From NCBI RefSeq assembly GCF_037975245.1, contig NC_092570.1:5087001-5151000 (forward strand): DNA of 64,000 nucleotides, given 5' to 3'. Of this stretch, positions 54,841-64,000 are shown piece after piece. Numbering within the stretch: the stretch's first letter is position 1; the number at the start of each line of letters is the position of its first letter. This DNA comes from Apostichopus japonicus (taxonomy: Eukaryota; Echinodermata; Holothuroidea; Aspidochirotida; Stichopodidae). The notes under the pieces were generated by a model, which did no database searches, had not been told where the DNA came from, and saw only the letters and a list, made by a program, of their open reading frames with translations. The position numbers and the translations under genes are program-made.

Positions 54841-55329
54841 TTATAATATTGAATATTCATTAATGCTATCACACGTGGTTTTTCACCGAATAACCTTTCA
54901 AGCACAAGACCCCAAAAATATCAGAAGTACACAAAGTAAAGGTTTCACATGGCATAGTACTTTGTAGCAAAACGATTTAAGGGGAATTTGTATTATCAAA
55001 TATAACAGTTTTACTGGTAATGATATACAAAATCATATAATTAAACCTTCGCCTGTAACTCAGTCTGTTTCAATCTAAGATATTATGTATTTAGAGCAAA
55101 CTACGCGCATTATGTGTCAAAATGTTTGCCAGCTGTACAATTGTTGTTGGGAAAAAATATGCCGGTCAATTATCTATTTCAATCTATAAGCCATATTGTT
55201 ATTCATATCGAACAAGCTACATTTGCATAAATGAAGATCTACATAGACTATACCGTTTTTCACAAAGTATTACTCTCTTCCTATAACACTGCATAAATTC
55301 ACCAAAAAGTTGAAGTGTAGGGAAAAAAT

Positions 55330-55335
<6 letters not shown>

Positions 55336-55402
<67 letters not shown>
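55336..55402. repeat. Pure TA dinucleotide array
   Basis: About 66 bp of perfect TA repeat. Confidence 0.95.
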
Positions 55403-55404
<2 letters not shown>

Positions 55405-56429
55405 CTTCTTTTACGCTGCTCTTACACCTATTGGTTAATTTTTAAAACCCAAGATATCGCAATATATCATTTTCCCTCAGTATAGTCACTTGACCTTTTT
55501 CGTGAGCACGGCGTTTGGAGTACCAACTACGTCATTGGTCATTAGAGAAGGGCGTGCTTTAAATTTATTTTTATTTATCAGCGTATCGATTGGTGTATAT
55601 TACATACATATATAAAAGAATAATACCAGGCACATAATTAAGTCTAAAAATTAAAATACATATTACTACCACTTTAAACTTTTTTCCGTGTTTTGTTTTT
55701 TTGGACTATATGTTGAAAGTTGGCTCAAAGTCAACCACCCTTTAAAGGAGATCAATAATAAAAATCGATAATTTCTTCCTGATATGCTTTTCTTTTGTTT
55801 TTTTGGGATCATCAACTACACTGCAGAGCATATCTGCACATACGCGTCATGGGCAATACTTCGAGTTTGATTGATTTGTGAGACAAGTTTCCCCGACAGC
55901 AAGTATTATTCGAACGTGCTGTTTGAATGTTGACCTCACGATGATTCTAGGATCATCCTTGGACACCGGTGGGAAAAGCATTGTTTGAAACTCATGAGAC
56001 ACGTCTTGAAGAGAACCATAATATCATCGTAGAAGATATCAAGCAGATTAGACAAAACAGATTCGACTTTGATCATAAAAATATTAATAAAAGAATTAGA
56101 TATCATTAGGAAAAGAATTCCTGCTGTTAATATATCACAACCCCTGCTGAGCGGGTGACATCTTGTAAATGGTTGTAAATGGTAGTTTCGATCAGAATCG
56201 GATGATTTATGTGGTCACCGACAGAGACCAACAGCTTTACAGAAGACTGAAGTAAATAATGGTTACTAATGGTTAAATGATGTGATTATTATGACTGACC
56301 GTACAGGGAACCGATTTTTTATTTTTATTATTATCATCTTTTGAAAAGTCGTTTTACAAGACAAAATTTGGTTAAGGAAATCAACCACTTGATGAAAATG
56401 ATGTTGTACTCCAACATGAAAATTATCCA

Positions 56430-56800
56430 AGTACACTTTACACATTACATAGTTACACATTACACAATACACACTTACACATGACACATTACATATTGCA
56501 CATTATACAATTACACTTTACACAATTACACATTTACATTACACACTACACAAGGCTTACACATTGCACGTTATACAATTACACAATTACACAATTACAA
56601 ATTTACACACTTACGCATTACACACTACACAAGACTTACACATTGCACATCATACAATTACACTTTACACAATTATACAATTACACATTACACACTTACA
56701 CATTACACATTGCATATTAAACAATTACATATTACACACTGACACAGTGCACATTACACACATTACATTTACACATTACACAACTAAACATTTTACAATG
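56430..56800. repeat. TTACACA-type satellite (about 370 bp)
   Basis: Array of ACACATTACACA / CAATTACAC heptamer-like units. Several open frames through it are repeat artefacts (THYTLHI-like). Confidence 0.92.
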
Positions 56801-58646
56801 TGCTGCTGTGCATTACAATAATATGCTCTTGATAAAGTGCCATATACACAGTGACCCCATCACATACTTATTAAGAATACCATGCATCGTACAAGAACGG
56901 CTCGTCCTCGGAAGAGCCTGAACGGGAGTAAAAAGAAAATCCTCCAACTAAGTGAACACCCCCTTTTAGTCTAAATGAGAATGATTGCCCTCACCATGGC
57001 CTTAGTAGCATGAATGGATAAGCGAGTTACCAACCCCTTTCCGTGCACACAAAAAAAAGTGTCATTTCAACTTGCAAAAATAGCGGGACAATTCTGGAAC
57101 TGGGTAGACCATCTAGAGTTCGTTGAACCTGTTACAGGAGAGATATATTTTCCACAACTGCAGCGATCTTTGTGAGTCACTGATGGTGCTCAATTAACGT
57201 GAAATCTATAAACCTATTATAAAACTAATGAAAAAACCCAGTAAAGTACTCCACGAAACACGCCATCTGAAATTATGATGATGGGGGAGAGGGGAGGGGG
57301 GAAGGGCAGGGGCAGAATTGACTAAACAATTTCAATTTCTTAGACTTTCAGTTACATTGTTCATTGCAGTTTCATGTTCTTTCATATTATGGCTAATTCC
57401 TCCCATTATACGTGTTTGCCGTCGACTCCATTACAAGGTGGGGTGGGGGTGAGGGGTGAGGTCTGACTACCGTATAGGGGGAAGAGATCATTCAATTTTA
57501 AAATGCTGACTTGTTTTACCTTAACGCTGACATTTTGAATTTCTATCTACAAGTCGGTATGTGTGTATGTCTGTCTGTCTATCTATCTGTCTATGTGTCC
57601 GTCTGCTTAAATTGTTATATTTTAAAATTTATTAAATGAGGAAAGGGAAATTGGCATATTTACAACCCCCCACCCCCTACCACCACATTCCACATTCCTT
57701 TGGAATGCACGAAAATGAAGACAATAAACAGCGAGTGATGCGGTCTCTCATGTAGTAGGGATATTTTAAGGCCATTTTGTTCCTTATACATTGATACAAC
57801 TCTACCGGTTCCATCTTGGAATCTATATCAAGATTTATGAAATTACGATAAATAAATCCAGTCTTACCAACTGCTTATTGTTTTTCTTTGATGGGTGTAA
57901 ATCAATGTCTCGGCTCTATATGAGGCTTTTGTTTTAGTGGATTACAATGCAGATGGCAGGTGTCTGCTCAAGAAAAAAATTGTCTCCGAATGAATTTTTT
58001 TACAACCCCTCGTAAATCTTTGAATAATTGTCCATCGATGACTATCGGGAATAAAGTGTCATTAGATTATTGTGTAAGTCTGATTCACAATTTTTTTTTT
58101 ATGTTGTAAAACGATAAAATTTGACGTTTAGGATGAATAAGGGATTTGGAGGCAAATTGGGGTCAAATTTGACTTTTATGATGCTTGAGACCAGATTTAA
58201 TAACCATGTTTGCATGAGGTACCTTTAGCATTCATGAAGTCCTCACACTTTTTTTATTTTCTTGACTACTCAATTATAGGTTAAAGTGCAGTTACGTTCA
58301 TCTAAATCTGTCATCATGGGAAGCTTATAGACTAAAAGAATGATGACTTTGTTTATTTTTAGTTGAATGTGATTCTTTAATAGCACATTCCCTCCAAGAT
58401 CTTAATAAATAAAAAAAAAAGGGTTATTAAAAAACATGTTATTCTCGTCGGTTTCAACTGTTATGTTCGGAATGCAAAAACTATTTTACCCCCCCCCCCT
58501 CTCAAAAAAATTATATATGTTAGTGTGTCACACCATCATCACTACGATCATTTTAAAGGAGTGACATGCTGACTTGAAAACTAAAATTACAGTTACAATG
58601 ACAGTGGAACATGTTACCAAGGGTATCTAATTTAACTTAATGCGGC
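56801..58646. other. Intergenic; nothing recognised
   Basis: Contains a TCTG/TCTA run near 57570-57605 and poly-G and poly-C tracts; no exon, RNA or element boundary identified. Confidence 0.45.
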
Positions 58647-59044
58647 TTAAAGGCATTGAAGACTCGCCCCAAACCGCGTGCCGCCCTCTAAAAAGAAAGT
58701 TAACTTTCCGTTGCTTGTATGTGAAGTTTTCTTCTTGTCGCTACAAAATGCAGACAGTAATGATACGTGATACCTTGTTATCTTTTATCTGGACCTGAGA
58801 TCAGGGAGTTCCATAACAACTCCCTGCTGAGATGTCCATCGCTGCTATGTACACTGTGTTGTGGGTATTGACCGTAACTGCATGTATTGACTGTACACTA
58901 GTGTCTAACTACCGACGGTAGCAAGCTGTGTGTGTATTTTCTGGGATCGATGGTGGTGTCTAACACTTAAGTTACACCTCATTCGAAACTAGGTCAGATT
59001 ACCGGCATCAGACGTTTCTTTGTGCGAGTCTTCACTCCCTTTAA
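58647..59044 (+). mobile_element. TTAA-type MITE, copy 4, with nested micro-insertion
   Basis: TTAA at both ends, termini as in copy 2. It is about 32 bp longer at 58795-58833 because of a 25-bp palindrome and its target duplication. Confidence 0.9.
58802..58826. mobile_element. 25-bp palindromic micro-insertion with 7-bp target duplication
   Basis: CAGGGAGTT, a 7-nt spacer, then AACTCCCTG, flanked by CTGAGAT on both sides (58795-58801 and 58827-58833). The other copies of the host MITE have a single uninterrupted form (CCTGAGATGTCC in copies 1 and 3, CCTGAGGTGTCC in copy 2), so they are paralogous empty sites. Confidence 0.85.
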
Positions 59045-59155
59045 TGCATCATGTATATGTATGTATGACGTGTATGTATGTATGTACGTATGTATGTATG
59101 TGTATGTACGTTTGAATGCATGCATGCATGTATGCATGTATGTATATATGATTTG
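59045..59155. repeat. GTAT/GCAT tetranucleotide microsatellite
   Basis: TGTATGTATGTACGTATG-type units with GCAT variants, directly beside TTAA MITE copy 4. Confidence 0.9.
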
Positions 59156-60550
59156 CGAAAGACTTGTTTATCGTCGTCCTTCTGCACTCCCAATCGGATA
59201 AGTGCTATTGACATCACAATGTGGATATACCAAAATGACCATCATTTGATAGGTTTGTAAGGGAAAAGTAAAACGTGATTTCCACTAAGCTGATGGCGTT
59301 GCAGGTTTATTTTTCAAGATCGATTCGCGGCTTGTATCCTATGTATAACCTCGTTATATATACTGTAAAGGTTGGTAATTTATCGTTTATTTGGTGGTGT
59401 AGAGAGATCGCCTGTGGTAGTAACTCAAAAGATTTTGTTTAGGATAATATCGTGGGATCTTTCAGCAAGGATGGACAATTGTTTGTTTTTCGTAAGAGTG
59501 ACACATTAACACTAATAAATCAAAATATAATATATTCTGTATCATAAAAAAACGGGGGGGGGGGAAATTAACTAGTAAGAAATACTTTGGTTTACACTTG
59601 TAACAATATTAAATATGTAAGGTTTTGTTTGCCCTCGGCTGCACTTCCGAACGGCTACCATATTCTATAGTGGGGAAGCAATAACTCTTTGTCTGTGTCA
59701 AAATATTATTCAACTGACGGACTTTCAGTATTTGACCCACTTTGAAGACCCTTTTTCTTCTTCATCTTCTTTGTAATCATACTATTTCAATATTTAACGT
59801 GGTACCTGTTAGAGTCATTGACAACGTGTGTGTAGATACCGGCTGGCCTTCATTCACTGTCAGTTTGATTGTGCTGGGGAATAGTTTTAACCGCACTATA
59901 GAGCAAACGTTAACCCCTGAATCGACTATGAGCTAAGACACAGAGTTGTGGTCGGACAGGTTTAATGTACTATCTCCTGGCTACATTGTCAGATCTTTCC
60001 TTAAATACAAGTTTTTTTATTAAAAAAATGGAAGAGGCTATACTTTTAACAAAACGGGGCACTTCTTATATATTGGGAGCGGGGGGGGGGGATAGGCGGA
60101 ACATGCCAACCCCTTCCCCAACCAGGGCTACCTATCATTCTATGCTATACTTATCATAGAATCTGTCTTATTTATCAGTTGCTATCAGAATCAGGATGAA
60201 AGATAAAATGTCTATCTTACGACTTCAATCCGGATAAGACAATTCGCTATAGCGTTAAAAATCAGCTTGATGCTCAACAGAGCAAAGAATGTCTTCATCT
60301 CGTAAACAAGCGACGGAGAATCAAAAAGATGTTTCAGATAAAACATATTTCCCAGAGAAGATTAAAGCTAATCACCCGTGAATAAGTATAATGCACGAAT
60401 AAATTTGGGGAGGTGGATTATAAGTATAGCTAAATGCCAAGACTGTTAGCAACGATTTGATTTTCTTTTCAAACAAATTTGCAGAATGTAGATTTCTATA
60501 CGGTAACTAAATTCTCAGACCATGATTCCAGATATACAATCTCATTCGCA
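59156..60550. other. Intergenic; nothing recognised
   Basis: No coding exon, RNA or repeat boundary identified; poly-G runs near 59553 and 60080. Confidence 0.45.
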
Positions 60551-60830
<280 letters not shown>

Positions 60831-60831
<1 letters not shown>

Positions 60832-62607
60832 CACTACATGCATTTCTTCTTCTTTTTTTAGTATATTATATATATATCTTTCTTTTTCCTTTTTTTTTTT
60901 GCCTTTGAAATTCAATCGGTCATATCCATTTGACCATATTTCATTTTCTTTAACTTGAATTGAAATTCTCTTTACTACACTTCACAAAAATATTGTTTTT
61001 TGTATATAAGACCCAAATATGTATATACATAATTTTTCTCATTTTACATTTCTTTTCAAGATTTTAAATGATACTATTTTTTATGATTTAGTGAGAAAAA
61101 GACAATGTCATATATAACGCACTTTGTTTTTTCTTTTTTCGGCGGCGCCTAATATGTGTACTTAGTTTGATTTTAGAGGAAAATGTCTGTGGAATTACAG
61201 GATAACGAGTGTAAGCTGAAGTTGTTCTCAGGAAGTGAACTCTTGTTAGTGTCATTGAAGTCAGATATTGAAAAGTTTCCAGAGGTCAACACATCAATAA
61301 CATATAGTACAAATTTGATCGGAAAAGTGACGCCTAAAATCGAACATGAAAGTGCTTTTTTAGGGTCATGGCCAAATATGTGGATGTTTAAGGAAGATAG
61401 CGCCAACAACAGAAGTTAAAATGCGAAAAACAATAAAGATAAAAAAGAGGAACCCCAGTTTAATGATTTCAATAGTCGTGTAGAGAAAAGTAAGGCTATT
61501 GCCGAGGCGACTTCTTTTAGTTTTAATATGCTTGTTGACAACGACTTGTTGTTGCAACAACAACAACATAAGCAACAACACCAAAATGGCAATACTTGAA
61601 TGTTAAAGAAGGGTTTCGCGATTGACCAACAATTGCTGCCCATATTGGCCTACGTTTGAAACCCGCATCAAGCGTTATTCTCAAAAGTAAGATTTACCCT
61701 AATTCTATGTCATTTTGTTAATGGTTCTTAACTAATTAATGAGCCATTTACAGCTGGATTCAAGTCCAATCAACAAATTTGTAGGCACCCTTTGAGTTGA
61801 TTTTGTCTTTACCCCCTCTCAAATCGAAGTCACATTCGTACTGCCTCTCCCCTCCCCCCCCCTCCCTTCGAAATTGGCGTCACCCCTCCCCTAGTTTGAG
61901 CCCTCTTCCCCCGTCTTTGCCTCATGCATGCAGGAACCTAGGTAATCATCATGAATGTTAATGATAAAAGGTTAGCAATCAATCAATGAATTCGACTATT
62001 GATCAATAACATTCTATTGCTCGGACAATCGATCATATAAATTTAGATGTGGAACTATATGGTATTAAATTACGTGCAAAATTATATTCAAAGTGTTCAA
62101 AAGTTTTCAAACTTTTATTTCTTTATTTTGAAATGAAATTATAGTTAGTCAAGCTTATAGTCTACATTGTCTTGAGGTTCCAGTATAGACATAGAATCAC
62201 GCAATGAACAAACTCAAGTCGAAAAGCTATTTTAACTCCTTGTAAACTAATGACCTGCGTGTCCCTTATACTATTTGGTTGACGTTGTCATATTTTAATA
62301 CAGCTCTTTGATTTCCTTTTACTTCCATAGTCCATATGATTACCATATATATGATCCCATAAAGTCTCATCAATAGTTTTCCTTTTCCGGGCTTCTTGCA
62401 CTTTGTAACGTCGCTAAAGTGTCCCATTAGTTACATTTGTAGGGTGTTCTCTTGGGTTAATGAGTTTTTTACGCTAAAATTATCTTATTTTCAACATATA
62501 GGACGTATCGAACCGCAAAAGTCTTCTTTTTTTTTACGAAAGAAGTATATATACTTAATGTATAAAGTATAGAATAAAATCACCTATTGCGGTCTGCCGG
62601 GCACGCA
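60831..62607. other. Intergenic; nothing recognised
   Basis: One 78-codon frame at 61183-61419 is open, but it is open on both strands and matches nothing I know. Confidence 0.4.
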
Positions 62608-62614
62608 GAATATA

Positions 62615-62663
<49 letters not shown>
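62608..62663. repeat. TA dinucleotide array beside the tRNA-like sequence
   Basis: About 55 bp of mostly pure TA, 45 bp beyond the T6 run. Confidence 0.92.
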
Positions 62664-62666
<3 letters not shown>

Positions 62667-62716
62667 ATTGAAAATCGTAATGAGTTGGAAAATCAAGAAC
62701 CGTGAAAAAACTTCTA

Positions 62717-62787
62717 GCCTCCACCGGGATTCGAACCCGGGCCTCCGGCTCTGTACGCGGACACCCTAACCACTAGGCTATGGATGC
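62717..62787 (-). tRNA. tRNA-like sequence (probably a pseudo-tRNA or SINE head)
   Basis: 71 nt with an acceptor stem of 6 of 7 pairs (GCATCCA / TGGAGGC), a D arm, and a perfect T arm (CCGGG TTCGAAT CCCGG). The A box TAGCCTAGTGG and B box GGTTCGAATCC match the Pol III internal promoter consensus, and T6 follows at 62710-62705. The anticodon arm is faulty: TCCGC faces GCCGG, leaving a mismatch or an enlarged loop. The anticodon would read ACA if the loop is GTACAGA. Functional status is doubtful. Confidence 0.6.
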
Positions 62788-63935
62788 TGATTGTATGTCT
62801 AGAGGTTCGAAACTGGTATAAAGAAAGTGGTAATTCCACTATATATAGATAGATTGGCTTAAATCATAAGTACATCCCGAAGATGCGCAGACCAGAATAG
62901 AATGATTCTTGTCAGAATATTGTTAATGCACGATCAGAAATACTCCCGAGACCACTTTTGTTAATCACTATAAGTCTAATGATATATTGTTCATACATCG
63001 ATGTTAAGACAGTCCGTCAGAGGATTTGCAGGAATACTTTGATATACCAACTGAATTTTAAACGATGTGTTGACTTAGCGTGAATCATGTAAGCTATTAC
63101 AGTTCAAATCAAGAAAGAGGGAGGCCGAGAATTTTGGAACCCTTGCGATATTTGAACTAATTTAAACCATTAAGTTATCGAACATTTGTCTGGGCCACGT
63201 TTTTTTATTTTTTTTTATTATATTATTATTATGATTATAATTTTTTTAGAAGATAATGTATATGACTGAGGAGCATTTGTTGCGATTGTTGCGTAAACGA
63301 TCATCTAGACGAGGGTGTCTTGGTTTGATCAGTTGTTATCTGATATCGATATCAATCGTTTTGCGGGATGTCATATAGGTCTGCAGTTGTTGTTTAACCG
63401 TAAACGTGGGGGAGGGGGGGGGGGGCTGAAATAAAATAAGTGACCAAGACATCTAACTTCTATTTCAATGTAGTTTGGACTACCATGTCTTGTTCGTGCA
63501 AAGCTCTCACTCGAAATTGGGTGAAGCGGAAGACGGTGGGGTGAGGAGGGTATGGAAAATTGCACCAGCCCTTTCACCCGTCGTTTGCGCCCATTTATGC
63601 CAATAATATGGCAGTAAAAATAAAATAAAAAATACTATTAGTTTCCAAATATGGGATTGATATGTTATAGTTCGATGCCATTGGATTAAAGGGGGCCCGG
63701 CATATATAGCTGCATGAGATCTGTATCACATCAGAGATATGCCTAGATACGAATTTCTTTGGAACTTGCTGCGAGTGTGTTTTTGTTACGGTCTAGTTTC
63801 AACTATCATCACAAGTAACATACAGTTCATACCAGAAATTACTGCCAACTTCACTAAAAAGTCTATGAGCAAGCCTAACTATACAAACAACTCGCTGACT
63901 TATGTTTAAGTTAAATTCAACCAACCACAGACCAA

Positions 63936-63936
<1 letters not shown>
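62788..63936. other. Intergenic; nothing recognised
   Basis: AT-rich sequence with a poly-G tract at about 63408-63424; no gene features seen. Confidence 0.45.

Positions 63937-64000
<64 letters not shown>
63937..64000. repeat. TA dinucleotide array at window edge
   Basis: Pure TA repeat running off the right end of the window. Confidence 0.95.

Larger units (their letters stand above)
54648..56430. other. Upstream of cyclase exon; no gene recognised
   Basis: AT-rich. Contains TA arrays at 54738-54840 and 55336-55402. The signal-peptide exon of the cyclase should lie here or further right, but I could not identify it. Confidence 0.5.

Noticed and set aside
56481..56821. Open frames in the TTACACA satellite
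   Set aside because: Repeat artefacts.
61183..61419. 78-codon plus-strand frame with an acceptor-like TTTTAG before its ATG and an AATAAA after its stop
   Set aside because: The opposite strand is equally open, no family match, and no partner exon found; kept only as a weak candidate.

Overview
The window looks like nuclear DNA from a marine invertebrate deuterostome. An echinoderm, most likely a sea cucumber, is my best guess. The support is AT-rich non-coding DNA, intron-rich genes, many short terminal-inverted-repeat (TIR) elements, and protein families that resemble their vertebrate counterparts. The species call is an inference; no ribosomal or mitochondrial marker is present. Three protein-coding genes could be reconstructed exon by exon from splice sites, reading-frame continuity and family motifs.

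Layout. (1) 1-4260: intergenic, with a cluster of CGTGCGAAT-type palindromes, a hAT-like MITE with an exact 8-bp target duplication and a long hairpin element. (2) 4293-18084, + strand: a complete 14-coding-exon ERCC5/XPG nucleotide-excision-repair endonuclease of 1548 residues. It has two U12-type introns, one of them AT-AC, a perfect 231-bp tandem duplication that copies most of one catalytic-core exon, and a C-terminal tail expanded by a roughly 92-residue repeat. (3) 20086-34605, - strand, tail-to-tail with ERCC5: a 13-coding-exon, 557-residue coiled-coil protein with two canonical EF-hands and a C-terminal CaaX box (CLLQ), family unrecognised. One intron holds a roughly 4-kb foldback element whose arms carry repeated YY1-type AAGATGGCGGCC motifs and which contains a dead LINE. 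Its first coding intron holds a cluster of Grainyhead-type AACCGGTT sites and a 20-bp palindromic micro-insertion. (4) 34606-42949: intergenic, with a second copy of the hAT-like MITE, a U2 snRNA-derived repeat and a minisatellite. (5) 42950-54647, - strand: at least seven exons of an ADP-ribosyl cyclase (CD38/BST1 family). The signal-peptide exon was not found and one exon junction does not keep frame. (6) 54648-64000: no gene recognised; long TA arrays, other microsatellites, a TTAA-type MITE carrying a nested 25-bp palindromic insertion, and a tRNA-like sequence followed by a T6 run.

The three genes have no obvious shared pathway: ERCC5 acts in nuclear DNA repair, the EF-hand/CaaX protein is probably a membrane-tethered calcium responder, and the cyclase makes calcium-mobilising nucleotides from NAD. 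The most unusual signals are the micro-palindromic insertions (one with paralogous empty sites inside the window), the YY1-motif foldback element, the U2-derived repeat, and the U12 introns with the exon duplication in ERCC5.
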